Translations under genes and position numbers: made by a program
From: a bacterium
Lineage (GTDB): Bacteria > Campylobacterota > Campylobacteria > Campylobacterales > Sulfurimonadaceae
NCBI GenBank assembly: GCA_018824305.1
Contig: JAHJGM010000055.1
Location: 28,504 to 92,503, forward strand
Length of the DNA stretch: 64,000 nt
Direction: 5' to 3'
Notes under the pieces: generated by a model
What the model saw: the letters and a program-made list of their open reading frames with translations, nothing else
Told to the model about the DNA's origin: nothing
Databases searched by the model: none
In this document: positions 44,905 to 54,177 of the stretch, piece by piece
Numbering within the stretch: the stretch's first letter is position 1
How the letters are laid out: every line of letters starts with the position of its first letter

Positions 44905-45598
44905 GACTTTGAAAGAGTATAGTTTATTATTTGTAGAAGATGAAAAGGCGATACGGGAAAATTATGTCAATTATTTACAAAGGCATTTTAATAATGTTTA
45001 TGAAGCAAAAGACGGTGAAGAAGCCTATAAAATATATAAAGACAAAAAGCCTCGAATTCTGATAATCGATATAAATATTCCAAAATTAACAGGAATAGAG
45101 CTTGTCAAAAAAATAAGAGAGAACGATCATTCTGCAAAAATCATCATGTTAACGGCCCAGTCCGATTTAAAAACTCTTTTAAAAGCAGCGGAATTAAAAC
45201 TGACAAAATACCTAGTAAAGCCCGTATCCAGAAGTGAACTTAAAGATGCTCTGGGGGTAGTTTCTGATGAGTTGTCAAAATTTGATATTTTAGTAAAAAA
45301 AGTTTTAAAACTTAACGATACTTTGCATTGGAATTTCGATACGAGCGAGCTGTTTGGAGATAATGTAAAGATCATACTTACAAAAAAAGAGATAGAAGTG
45401 TTGGAGCTGTTCTTTTCGAATATAAACAAAACATACAGTTATGATGAGATTATCTTACATGTATGGCCGGATTCTTTTGAAGATAAAACAGATGCTTTAA
45501 AAACGATCATTAAAAATTTGAGAAAAAAACTGCCGAAGGACATTATAAAAAATGTTTTTGGAGTAGGGTATAAAATAGACCGCAGGGAGGATCGGTAA
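44897..45598 (+). CDS. OmpR-type response regulator paired with the hybrid sensor
   Basis: 233 residues. Receiver domain with EDEKA, phosphoacceptor aspartate in ILIIDINIPKLTG, MLTAQSD and KYLVKPVS; a winged-helix domain follows (LTKKEIEVLELFFSN, KTIIKNLRKKLP, FGVGYKID). The start is ATG 44897; a GTG directly before it (44894) is equally possible. It overlaps the kinase stop by 8 bases. Regulated genes are unknown; a near-match palindrome (TTACATGTAT, 45455) lies inside. Confidence 0.9.
   Translation: MNETLKEYSLLFVEDEKAIRENYVNYLQRHFNNVYEAKDGEEAYKIYKDKKPRILIIDINIPKLTGIELVKKIRENDHSAKIIMLTAQSDLKTLLKAAELKLTKYLVKPVSRSELKDALGVVSDELSKFDILVKKVLKLNDTLHWNFDTSELFGDNVKIILTKKEIEVLELFFSNINKTYSYDEIILHVWPDSFEDKTDALKTIIKNLRKKLPKDIIKNVFGVGYKIDRREDR
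45455..45464. repeat. Near-match TTACATGTAT to the dispersed palindrome
   Basis: Nine of ten bases match; lies in the response regulator gene. Confidence 0.35.
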
Positions 45599-45666
45599 AT
45601 ATTAAACTTGGTAAAGTTTGTAATCTATTATCTATTTATAAGTCTAATTGATGTAGACTATCACTT

Positions 45667-46440
45667 ATGAACAATGAACGTGTCGAGGCCAAAAAAAAAT
45701 ATGGTCAGAATTTTTTAAAAGATGAGAGCGTTCTTAGAAAAATTATCGAAGCGATGCCCAAAAGTGACAATAAGATTGTCGAGATTGGACCTGGCTTAGG
45801 TGATTTGACTAAATTTTTAGTTAATGTCAAAAGTGTAGAAGCTTTTGAGGTCGATACCGATTTATGTAAGAGACTTGAACGCACGTTTAAAGATGAGATC
45901 GCTACCAAGCGACTCCACATCAATTGTGGGGATGTTTTAGAAGCTTGGCAGAGCACGCTTGTTGATGAGCCGTATGATTTGGTGGCAAATCTGCCCTATT
46001 ATATAGCAACAAACATCATACTTAAAGCACTCGCAGATCCTATGTGTAAGTCTCTTTTAGTTATGGTTCAGCGTGAAGTCGCATTGAAATTTGCGGCTAA
46101 CACTGGCGATAAAGTTTTTAGCGGACTTAGTGTGATAACTCAGAGTGTGGGGACTGCTTCCATCGTAATCGATGTACCCCCTTCTGCTTTTGACCCTATG
46201 CCAAAAGTGGATTCTGCTGTCATGCTGATAGAAAAGCACGCAGACAGAAGCGATAAAGATTTTGAAAATATGTTAAAAGTTGCTTTTGCGCAACCTAGAA
46301 AAACACTTCTCAAAAATCTTTCATCATGCTATGAAAAGCAAAAACTTTCAGAGATTTTTGAAGAACTCAAACTCTCTGTGACTATTCGACCCCATCAGCT
46401 TAGCACTACCGACTATCACCAACTCTATAAAAAAATATAA
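45667..46440 (+). CDS. rsmA: 16S rRNA dimethyladenosine transferase
   Basis: 257 residues, also called KsgA. Dimethylates two adjacent adenines near the 3' end of 16S rRNA. Family start KKYGQNFLKDESVLRKI, SAM-binding VEIGPGLGDLTKFL, and the catalytic NLPYYIATNII; VDSAVMLI is also typical. It opens the run rsmA-rnj-folE-fliI with gaps of 9 to 12 bases, so a four-gene operon is likely. The rnj binding site AAGGAG lies in the 9-base gap after its stop. Confidence 0.96.
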   Translation: MNNERVEAKKKYGQNFLKDESVLRKIIEAMPKSDNKIVEIGPGLGDLTKFLVNVKSVEAFEVDTDLCKRLERTFKDEIATKRLHINCGDVLEAWQSTLVDEPYDLVANLPYYIATNIILKALADPMCKSLLVMVQREVALKFAANTGDKVFSGLSVITQSVGTASIVIDVPPSAFDPMPKVDSAVMLIEKHADRSDKDFENMLKVAFAQPRKTLLKNLSSCYEKQKLSEIFEELKLSVTIRPHQLSTTDYHQLYKKI

Positions 46441-46449
46441 GGAGTTTGG

Positions 46450-48426
46450 ATGAGTGAAGCCACAGAAGGCGCACAGGCAGTAATGCCCGAGCAAAATGAA
46501 AAAAAACCAAACAATAATCAAAACAGAAGACCAAACAATCAAAACAGAAACAGAGGCCCTAAGAGCAACTCAAATGCTCCTCAAAACCCTGCCCAAGCCC
46601 GTAACAATACGAATGGCAACAATACCGCAAGCAATAACAATAATAACAACCGCAACCGTCGTCGTAACGCACCTGCTCCCATAGATACAGTCTTAAAAGA
46701 GTTTGTTACTAAAAATCAAGAGATCCATAAACAGCGTTTAAATCCTCACTATAAACTAAATCTAAACTCTACGGACAAAGTCCGTATTACTCCTCTTGGC
46801 GGACTTGGTGAGATCGGTGGAAACATTACTGTCTTTGAAACGGAAAAAGAAGCGATTCTGATCGATGTGGGGATGAGCTTTCCTGATGAAGATATGCATG
46901 GTGTCGATATCTTGGTTCCGGATTTTACATATATCCGTGAGATAAAAAACAAGATAGTAGCAGTTATTATCACTCACGCCCATGAAGATCACATCGGTGC
47001 AGTTCCATACTTGTTTAAAGAGATGCAGTTCCCTATTTATGGGACACCGCTTCCACTTGCTATGATAGGCAACAAGTTTGATGAGCATCATCTAAAAGAT
47101 TTTAGAAGATATTTCAATCCTGTTGAAAAGCGTAAGACATATAAAATCGGAAATGATTTTGAAGTAGAGTGGATGCATATGACTCACTCGATCATCGATT
47201 CATCATCTTTGGCTATCACTACAAGTGCCGGAACTATCATTCACACCGGTGACTTTAAGATAGACCATACTCCGGTTGACGGTTATACTGCGGACTTACA
47301 CCGTCTTGCATCTTATGGCGAGAAGGGTGTTTTATGTCTGTTAAGTGACTCTACGAACTCATACAATGTTACACCAACACCGAGTGAATTAACAGTTGCT
47401 CCCGGATTTGACCGTATATTTGGTAAAGCTGAGGGACGTATTATCATGTCAACATTCAGCTCGAACATCCACCGTGTATATCAGGCGATTCAATATGGTG
47501 TGAAGCATGGGCGTAAAGTCTGTGTTATCGGTCGTTCAATGGAGAGAAATTTAGAAGTCTGTATGCAGTACGATTACATCAAGCTTCCTAAAAATATTTT
47601 TATTGATGCTGATGAAGCTAGTCGTATGAATGATAAAGAAGTACTGATAGTGACAACAGGTTCTCAAGGAGAGCCAAGCAGCGCACTCTTTAGAATGTCA
47701 ATAGGCGAGCACAGACATATCAAGATAAAACCGACTGATCTTGTTGTCCTTTCGGCTCGTGCAATTCCTGGGAACGAAGGCTCGATCTCAACTATGCTGA
47801 ATCACCTTCAACGTGCCGGTGCAAAAGTGGCTACAGATAGAGATATCCACGTTTCAGGCCATGCGAGCATGGAGGAGCAAAAGCTTATGATCCGTCTTGT
47901 AAATCCGAAGTTCTTTTTGCCTGTTCACGGTGAGTACAACCACATCATGAAACACAGAGAGACTGCCATCATGTGTGGAGTTCCTGAGAGAAATATCCTT
48001 CTTATGAATGACGGTGACTGTATCGAAGTCGGTCCGAAGTTTATGCGTAAAGCAAAAACGGTTAAAACAGGTAAAACATATATTGACAACCAAAACAACC
48101 ATCAGATCGAAGATGATATCGTAATGGATCGTCAAAAACTGGCTCAAGAGGGCATCGTTATGATTATCGCTCAGATAAATGAGAATAATTCAAAAATGAT
48201 AGCAAAACCGAGAGTCACAACATTTGGTCTAGTCGCTGATAAACAAGATAAAGCTTTTGCTACTGAGATGGAAGATGTGTTAGAACACTTCCTTATCAAC
48301 ATGAAAGAGGGACTGATCCAAAATCCGAGAGCTTTGGAAAACGACCTGCGTCAAGTCGTTAGAAAGCATATTTACCGTAAAATGAAGAAGTATCCGTTAA
48401 TCGTACCTACCGTATTTATAATGTAA
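46450..48426 (+). CDS. rnj: Ribonuclease J with Asn-rich N-terminal extension
   Basis: 658 residues. A 5' exo- and endoribonuclease central to mRNA decay in bacteria without RNase E. The metallo-beta-lactamase motif is HAHEDHIGAVPY near residue 176; HTGDFKID, LSDSTNS and the beta-CASP region (TGSQGEPSSALFRM, VHVSGHAS-like DIHVSGHASMEE, FFLPVHGEY) follow. The first ~85 residues are low-complexity and Asn/Arg-rich (PNNNQNRRPNNQNRNRG, NNNNNNRNRRRN), an extension like that of Helicobacter pylori RNase J, which works with the helicase RhpA. It is co-transcribed with rsmA. Confidence 0.95.
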   Translation: MSEATEGAQAVMPEQNEKKPNNNQNRRPNNQNRNRGPKSNSNAPQNPAQARNNTNGNNTASNNNNNNRNRRRNAPAPIDTVLKEFVTKNQEIHKQRLNPHYKLNLNSTDKVRITPLGGLGEIGGNITVFETEKEAILIDVGMSFPDEDMHGVDILVPDFTYIREIKNKIVAVIITHAHEDHIGAVPYLFKEMQFPIYGTPLPLAMIGNKFDEHHLKDFRRYFNPVEKRKTYKIGNDFEVEWMHMTHSIIDSSSLAITTSAGTIIHTGDFKIDHTPVDGYTADLHRLASYGEKGVLCLLSDSTNSYNVTPTPSELTVAPGFDRIFGKAEGRIIMSTFSSNIHRVYQAIQYGVKHGRKVCVIGRSMERNLEVCMQYDYIKLPKNIFIDADEASRMNDKEVLIVTTGSQGEPSSALFRMSIGEHRHIKIKPTDLVVLSARAIPGNEGSISTMLNHLQRAGAKVATDRDIHVSGHASMEEQKLMIRLVNPKFFLPVHGEYNHIMKHRETAIMCGVPERNILLMNDGDCIEVGPKFMRKAKTVKTGKTYIDNQNNHQIEDDIVMDRQKLAQEGIVMIIAQINENNSKMIAKPRVTTFGLVADKQDKAFATEMEDVLEHFLINMKEGLIQNPRALENDLRQVVRKHIYRKMKKYPLIVPTVFIM

Positions 48427-48435
48427 GGTTAAAAG

Positions 48436-49017
48436 ATGGCAAGCGAAAATGAAGAGTTTGAAAGAGCTGTAAGACTTATCATACAAAGTGTAGGCGAAGA
48501 TCCTTCTCGCGAGGGGCTTTTAAAAACACCCGAGCGTGTCCGCAAGGCGTATGAGTTTATGTACGGCGGATATAAAGAGGATGCAAACGAGATACTGAGA
48601 TCTGCTCTTTTTACAAGTTCGAATGATGAGATGGTGGTCATAAAAGATATAGAGCTTTACTCTACATGTGAACACCATCTTCTTCCGATAATCGGTCGTG
48701 CGCATGTTGCATACATCCCTGATGGAAAAGTCGTGGGGCTTTCAAAGATCCCTCGCGTCGTCAACGTGTTCGCACGCCGTATGCAGATACAAGAGCAACT
48801 CACTGAACAGATAGCCGATGCGATCATGCAGACTATCAAGCCAAAAGGCGTTGCTGTCGTCATACAAGCGCGTCACATGTGTATGGAGATGCGCGGAGTC
48901 GAAAAGATCAATTCGACAACGACTTCAAGTGCGCTTCGCGGACTTTTCAAAAGCGATGAGAAGACTCGTGCGGAGTTTTTCTCTCTTATTAATGCGCCGA
49001 TTGGAAATCGCTACTAA
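48436..49017 (+). CDS. folE: GTP cyclohydrolase I
   Basis: 193 residues. First step of folate synthesis, converting GTP to dihydroneopterin triphosphate. Signature [21 protein letters not shown] gives the zinc cysteine and histidine, with the second cysteine in [25 protein letters not shown] and the C-terminal RAEFFSLI are normal. AAGG precedes the start. Between rnj and fliI in the same direction. Confidence 0.96.
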   Translation: MASENEEFERAVRLIIQSVGEDPSREGLLKTPERVRKAYEFMYGGYKEDANEILRSALFTSSNDEMVVIKDIELYSTCEHHLLPIIGRAHVAYIPDGKVVGLSKIPRVVNVFARRMQIQEQLTEQIADAIMQTIKPKGVAVVIQARHMCMEMRGVEKINSTTTSSALRGLFKSDEKTRAEFFSLINAPIGNRY

Positions 49018-49029
49018 AAGTGGTGTCTC

Positions 49030-50334
49030 ATGCCCTTTAAATCATTAAAAACAAAACTTTCCTCACAAAACTACTCCATCTCTTTTGGAGAAGTCATCAA
49101 AATAAATGCCAATGTCATCACAGCAAAAGGCTTACATGTAAGCATCGGAGATATGGTGAGAATCGTCTCAAGCAGTTCTGATCTGGAGACGACGGGAATG
49201 GTGACAGAGATAGACGGTGCACTCTTTTATATAACGCCTTTTAGCTTTGTCGAGGGTTTTTGTTCCAAAGACAAAGTGTACCAAAACTCAAACGGTATGA
49301 ACATTCCAGTGAGCGAAGGAGTTTTAGGTCGTGTCGTCGATCCGTTTATGAAACCCATTGACGGTAAGGGCAAAATCAAAATAGAACACTTCAGTCCTAT
49401 CATAAAAGCGCCGATCGAGGCGATGAAGCGCGGGATGATAAATGAGGTCTTTAGTGTCGGTGTTAAAACAATTGATGGTTTTTTAACATGCGGAAAAGGT
49501 CAGAAACTCGGAATATTCGCCGGAAGCGGTGTCGGTAAATCAACTCTTATGGGTATGATCGTCAGGGGAAGTCTCGCACCGATAAAAGTCGTAGCACTCA
49601 TCGGTGAGCGTGGACGCGAGGTTCCAGAATTCATTGAAAAAAATCTCGGCGGCAATCTGGAAAACACGGTGATCGTGGTGGCAACTTCGGACGACTCTCC
49701 TTTGATGCGTAAATATGGTGCATTTTCTGCGATGAGTGTCGCTGAATACTTTAAAGACAAAGGGCACGATGTGCTTTTTATCATGGACTCTATCACACGT
49801 TTTGCGATGGCTCAGCGTGAGATAGGTCTGGCTCTTGGCGAACCGCCGACATCAAAAGGCTACCCGCCGTCTTCGCTTACACTTCTTCCTCAGTTAATGG
49901 AGAGAGCCGGAAAAGAGGAGGGCAAAGGTTCCATAACCGCTTTCTTTACCGTTTTGACGGAGGGCGATGATATGAGTGACCCGATCGCAGATCAGTCGCG
50001 CTCTATCCTTGACGGGCATATTATTCTCTCTCGTGAGTTAACAGATTTTGGTATTTATCCGCCGATCAATATCCTAAACTCTGCCTCACGTGTCATGACG
50101 GATATTATAGACGAGGAGCATTTTAAAGCGGCCATAAAATTTAGACGTCTTTATACACTGCTTCGTGAAAATGAGACGCTTATACGTATCGGTGCATATA
50201 CAAAAGGTACGGACAGAGAGCTTGATGAAGCCATCAACAAAAAAGAGCCTATGGAAGCGTTTATGAGTCAAAAAGCTACAAAACAAAATGATTTTAAAGC
50301 AACGGTAGAAGAGTTGATAGATCTTATGAAATAA
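49030..50334 (+). CDS. fliI: Flagellum-specific ATP synthase
   Basis: 434 residues. ATPase of the flagellar type III export apparatus, related to F1 beta. Walker A GIFAGSGVGKSTLMG, Walker B DVLFIMDSITRFAM, and the signature PPSSLTLLPQLMERAG then SITAFFTVLTEGDDMSDPIADQ are clear. It lies far from the hook genes at 7-13 kb, as flagellar genes are scattered in Campylobacterota. It ends the rsmA-rnj-folE-fliI run and overlaps the PAS-GGDEF-EAL gene by 11 bases on the opposite strand. Contains a TTACATGTAA copy. Confidence 0.95.
   Translation: MPFKSLKTKLSSQNYSISFGEVIKINANVITAKGLHVSIGDMVRIVSSSSDLETTGMVTEIDGALFYITPFSFVEGFCSKDKVYQNSNGMNIPVSEGVLGRVVDPFMKPIDGKGKIKIEHFSPIIKAPIEAMKRGMINEVFSVGVKTIDGFLTCGKGQKLGIFAGSGVGKSTLMGMIVRGSLAPIKVVALIGERGREVPEFIEKNLGGNLENTVIVVATSDDSPLMRKYGAFSAMSVAEYFKDKGHDVLFIMDSITRFAMAQREIGLALGEPPTSKGYPPSSLTLLPQLMERAGKEEGKGSITAFFTVLTEGDDMSDPIADQSRSILDGHIILSRELTDFGIYPPINILNSASRVMTDIIDEEHFKAAIKFRRLYTLLRENETLIRIGAYTKGTDRELDEAINKKEPMEAFMSQKATKQNDFKATVEELIDLMK
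49132..49141. repeat. TTACATGTAA palindrome, copy 10
   Basis: Exact copy in fliI, read as L-H-V-S; the 14-bp stretch GCTTACATGTAAGC is fully palindromic. Confidence 0.8.
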
Positions 50335-51958
50335 CTAGGTTCGGAGAGGGTTTGCCCGTAAAAAATCCCTGAGAATAATCAATGCCGTGTGCTTTTACGG
50401 CATTATAAATTGATTCGCTGCTCACATATTCGGCGATTGTTTTCGCACCGACTTTTTTAGAAAAATCCACTATAGTTTCTATGATGATGCTATGACGGTC
50501 ATTTGATAATATCCCTTGTATAAGAGAGCCGTCTATTTTTATATAATCAATATTGAGTTTTAAAATATTTTGAAAATTGGAATATCCGGTTCCAAAATCA
50601 TCGATAGCTATTTTTACACCAAGTTTTTTTGCTTTGTCGATAAACTCTGCGACTTCGGCAAAATTTTCTATCTCTTCATATTCTAAGATCTCAAAGATGA
50701 TACGTGAAGAGGTATCTGTTTTTGTGATGATTTCAAATATCTTGTTGACGACTTGCTTGTTTTCGATATCGCTTTTTGAGAGATTGATCGAAAATTGTTC
50801 TTCGCGTTTTGCAAAAGTTTCGCACGCTTGTCGAACGACTTCCAGTGTTATCGCTGCATAAAGCTTTGTTTTTTTTGCAATAGCAAGAAATTCAAGGGGA
50901 GAAACAACCCTACCGTCGCCGTCGATAAGACGTACCAAAGTCTCGTATTCACTGATAGTATCTGTATTAATATTTAAAATCGGTTGATAGTAGCAGACGA
51001 TGCGATTGTTTGCAAGTGCATCGCGGATCGTCGTCGTCATTGCAATATTTTTATGGTACAACTGCTCAATATTGTCTTGTTCCTCATAAAGCATTATAGA
51101 TAGTTTTTGCTCTTTTGCTTTGTGCAAAGCGATATCTGCCCGTGTTAAAAGCCTGTCATAGCCTACGGCGACGCCGATTGTCATATTGATATTGAACATT
51201 TCGCCATCGACGGCAAAAGTTTTCTCTTCCAAAGAAATCAGTAGACTATGAAGATGATCATGAATAGTTTTCCATGATACATCCTCTTTGTAGAGTATCG
51301 CGAATTCATCTCCCCCGATTCTGTAAACTTTTACACCCTGCTCATTAAACCAACCTGCGATCTGTTTTAAAATGGAGTCTCCTGTGGTTAAACCGAAAAA
51401 ATCATTGAGTTCTTTAAATTGATCTATGTTTAAAATAGCACAAGCTATAGGTTTATCGCTTTGCAGGTTTTTGTTTAATTGCTCGCGGTTAGGCAGCAAC
51501 GTCAAAGTGTCATAATATGCCAGTTTGTAAATCTTATCTTCATTTTCTTTGAGCTGAGAGATATCTAAGATGGCGCTGACCCTAACGCGTTTGCCGGCAA
51601 TAAACATATCTCGACCTCTTACGATTGCGGGAAATTCGGTACCGTCATTGCGCTTCATCCAAATATTGTAGGGTTGTTTGTCAGGTTCTTGGATTGCACA
51701 CTTTACTATTGCAATCGATTGAGGAGCGATCAAATCCATAATGTTCTTATGCACAATAGAGCTTTTGTTGTCTTTGAAAAGTTCAAGAGCCATCTTGTTT
51801 GCATAGATACAATTTTTATGTTCGTCTAAAACTAGCAAGCCCTCAATGATAGAATCGATAAGCGTTATAAAATCTTGAAGGGTAACGTTGTATTTTAAAT
51901 CTAAAAGCTGATCTGTCCCTGTTGGGATCGGGCTTGTTTCATTGTCTAAGATATGCAT
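50324..51958 (-). CDS. PAS-GGDEF-EAL cyclic di-GMP protein
   Basis: 544 residues, soluble. PAS domain (about residues 15-140: LLVLDEHKNCIYANKMALELF, YNIWMKRNDGTEFPAIVRG), then GGDEF with canonical RIGGDEFAILYKED near residue 220, then EAL. In the EAL domain the glutamate is kept as EYETLVRL, and IIFEILEYEE, AIDDFGTGYSNFQ and YIKIDGSLI are intact, so both activities are possible. The ATG at 51958 is chosen because the upstream part of the frame (to 52063) is not domain-like. It is divergent from the XRE gene and convergent with fliI. Confidence 0.88.
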   Translation of the reverse strand: MHILDNETSPIPTGTDQLLDLKYNVTLQDFITLIDSIIEGLLVLDEHKNCIYANKMALELFKDNKSSIVHKNIMDLIAPQSIAIVKCAIQEPDKQPYNIWMKRNDGTEFPAIVRGRDMFIAGKRVRVSAILDISQLKENEDKIYKLAYYDTLTLLPNREQLNKNLQSDKPIACAILNIDQFKELNDFFGLTTGDSILKQIAGWFNEQGVKVYRIGGDEFAILYKEDVSWKTIHDHLHSLLISLEEKTFAVDGEMFNINMTIGVAVGYDRLLTRADIALHKAKEQKLSIMLYEEQDNIEQLYHKNIAMTTTIRDALANNRIVCYYQPILNINTDTISEYETLVRLIDGDGRVVSPLEFLAIAKKTKLYAAITLEVVRQACETFAKREEQFSINLSKSDIENKQVVNKIFEIITKTDTSSRIIFEILEYEEIENFAEVAEFIDKAKKLGVKIAIDDFGTGYSNFQNILKLNIDYIKIDGSLIQGILSNDRHSIIIETIVDFSKKVGAKTIAEYVSSESIYNAVKAHGIDYSQGFFTGKPSPNLVIS

Positions 51959-52127
51959 TTTACTCTTTCGAAAAATAAGATAAATAGATAAAACGGTGCT
52001 GTAATCAAAGAAATTTTGTACGTAAAATACAATATTATACCATACGACAATTTTTATTAGCAATAGTAGTACAATAAATATCGCAATATTATGTATTATA
52101 TATACAAAAAAGTAGGTTTAGTACTGT

Positions 52128-52586
52128 ATGGAAGTGTATGAAAAAATAAATCTGTATTTAAGAGACAAAAAAATGTCAAAAAAAGAGTTCGCTCAAAAGT
52201 TGATTCAACTCGATGTCAAGTTAAAAAATACAGGAAATATCCCTTCAGAAAATACTATTTATGCATATTTAAACGGCAGGATAGGCATAAGAGTAGAGCT
52301 TATTCCCTATATCGCAGAAGTTTTAAATATACCTGAACAGTTTCTTTTTGATGATAGCGACAGAGCCAGAAAAATATTCTTAACGCAGATAATCAAATCT
52401 ATGACGACAAAAGAAAAAGAATTTTTAAAAAGTTCTATTTGTACAGTAGAGGAATCGGCACAAAAAAAGGACAGAGACAGGTTTTACAATATTCAAGACC
52501 TTTTAGTCTATGCACCTGAAATGTTTTTGGAAAAACTTGAGTCCGTGTTAACGGGTTATAAAGATCTGACCTTGAAATTTAAGTAA
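52128..52586 (+). CDS. XRE-like helix-turn-helix regulator
   Basis: 152 residues. The first 75 look like a Cro/CI-type DNA-binding domain (INLYLRDKKMSKKEFAQKLIQL, NTIYAYLNGRIGIRVELIPYIAEVLNIPEQFLF). The C-terminal half is helical and of unknown type. It begins 170 bases from the PAS-GGDEF-EAL start, transcribed away from it, so it may regulate that gene or itself. Its end overlaps the recJ stop region by 8 bases on the opposite strand. No toxin partner is adjacent. Confidence 0.8.
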   Translation: MEVYEKINLYLRDKKMSKKEFAQKLIQLDVKLKNTGNIPSENTIYAYLNGRIGIRVELIPYIAEVLNIPEQFLFDDSDRARKIFLTQIIKSMTTKEKEFLKSSICTVEESAQKKDRDRFYNIQDLLVYAPEMFLEKLESVLTGYKDLTLKFK

Positions 52587-54177
52587 AAAGATTATCTAAG
52601 AGCAGCTGGATAGATGTTTTTCCGTTGAAGATATTTTTGCTCACAGTGTAACTACATGTGATTTTTTTATCTTCGGGAACCTCCAATACCTGTCTAAAAG
52701 CCACTATCTCGATAGTTTGTCTTTCATAAGGCTTGAGTCTGACATTTAATCTGCTATGTGATTTATCTGCACCGAAAAGTTTGATCTGTAACAGTTCGGC
52801 ATCTTTGATCAGAAACCTCGGACGCGGATTCCCCTCTCCGTAAGGCTCGAATTTTTCAAGGATATCAAGAAGCTCAAAGTTAATGGCATCACTTTCCAGC
52901 TCGCCTAAAATATTCTCTTTAGGGATAAAATCTTCAGGTGCAATGTTTAGAGCTTCTTGATTGATAGCTTTTTTAAACGCATCGATTTTATCTACATGTA
53001 GACTGAGGCCCGCAGCCATTTTATGACCGCCGAATTTTTCCAAATGTGTTCTTTGGGAGTTGATGAGTGAGAATATATCCACATCCCCGATACTCCTCGC
53101 GCTTCCTTTTGCCATATCTCCGTGTATGTTTAAAACGATGGCAGGTTTTTTAAATCTGCTGACAAGCCTTGATGCGACGATACCCACGACTCCCTCATGC
53201 CAATTCTCTCCAGCGACTACGATGACTTTGTCGTCTTTGTTTACATGTAAGCTCGCAGACTCCGTCGTGTCGGCTTCTGTAGCTTTTCGTATATTGTTAA
53301 GATTGTTCAGTATCTCAAACTGTTTTGCGGCATGTTCGAGTGTCTTTGCCGTTAAAAAGTCCAAAGCGATCGATGCGTCTTCAAGTCTTCCGGCTGAATT
53401 AATACGCGGTGCGATCGCAAAGGCTATATCTTCTGCACAGAGAGAATCTTTGTTTAAAAACTCTCTGATTATGATCGATGACGGGCGTGTCGAGAAGATC
53501 ATCTGTTTGAGTCCCTCTTGTACTATCGCACGGTTTATATCCTGCAGCGGCATAACGTCTGCTATCACTGCAAGTGCTACAAGGTCAAGGTATTGTCTCA
53601 TATCTACATCTATTGCAAGCTCTTTTTTTACAAGACCCAAAAGCAGCCAAGCGACCTCCGCACCGCATATCTCTTTAAAGGGGTAGCCGCATCCATCCAG
53701 CTTTGGGTTGACGATGGCATAAGCATCTGGAAGTTCATTTGAGGGAGTATGATGGTCTGTTATGATGAGATCGATGCCTCTTTCTTTGCACACTTTTGCA
53801 GCATCTACTGCCGTTATACCGTTATCGACAGTGAGGACAAGATCGGCATCCACTCTTTTTAAAACATTTTCATTGATGCCGTAACCGTCAATAAATCTGT
53901 TGGGGATGATGGCAGTGAGTGGATATTTTATCTCCCTGAAAAAAAGCACCATAATCGAGGTAGAGGTGACCCCATCTACATCATAATCGCCGACAAGAGT
54001 TATCTTTTCTCTGTTATTGATTGCGTGTGCGATTCTTTTTGCCGCTTTTTGGGAGTTTTTTAAAAGTGCAGGGGATGGGATGTCTTTTAGTCTTTTATGA
54101 CCGCTGTGAAAACGACTTGCCAACAGCTGATAAAGTTTATCGGCTGTTAGGACTGGAACATTATGAAATATGCTCAA
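52579..54177 (-). CDS. recJ: Single-stranded-DNA-specific exonuclease RecJ
   Basis: 532 residues. 5'-3' exonuclease in recombination and mismatch repair. DHH phosphoesterase motifs: [39 protein letters not shown] and [11 protein letters not shown]; the DHHA1 GSARS-type motif is [11 protein letters not shown], with the histidines of [12 protein letters not shown]. The start is TTG 54177, overlapping the pyrG stop by 17 bases; no better start gives the conserved N-terminus. A TTACATGTAA copy and a further CTACATGTAG lie within. Confidence 0.93.
   Translation of the reverse strand: MSIFHNVPVLTADKLYQLLASRFHSGHKRLKDIPSPALLKNSQKAAKRIAHAINNREKITLVGDYDVDGVTSTSIMVLFFREIKYPLTAIIPNRFIDGYGINENVLKRVDADLVLTVDNGITAVDAAKVCKERGIDLIITDHHTPSNELPDAYAIVNPKLDGCGYPFKEICGAEVAWLLLGLVKKELAIDVDMRQYLDLVALAVIADVMPLQDINRAIVQEGLKQMIFSTRPSSIIIREFLNKDSLCAEDIAFAIAPRINSAGRLEDASIALDFLTAKTLEHAAKQFEILNNLNNIRKATEADTTESASLHVNKDDKVIVVAGENWHEGVVGIVASRLVSRFKKPAIVLNIHGDMAKGSARSIGDVDIFSLINSQRTHLEKFGGHKMAAGLSLHVDKIDAFKKAINQEALNIAPEDFIPKENILGELESDAINFELLDILEKFEPYGEGNPRPRFLIKDAELLQIKLFGADKSHSRLNVRLKPYERQTIEIVAFRQVLEVPEDKKITCSYTVSKNIFNGKTSIQLLLDNLFT
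52992..53001. repeat. CTACATGTAG palindrome, variant of the dispersed motif
   Basis: A perfect palindrome sharing the TACATGTA core, with both ends changed; inside recJ. Confidence 0.4.
53241..53250. repeat. TTACATGTAA palindrome, copy 11
   Basis: Exact copy in recJ, read as L-H-V-N on the minus strand. Confidence 0.8.

Noticed and set aside
46496..46684. Thr/Ile-rich frame within rnj
   Set aside because: Frame-shifted reading of the Asn-rich low-complexity head; periodic codons create it.
53060..53686. 208-residue open frame on the plus strand
   Set aside because: Antisense shadow of recJ; composition (Ser/Ile/Leu-rich) is not protein-like and recJ is complete.
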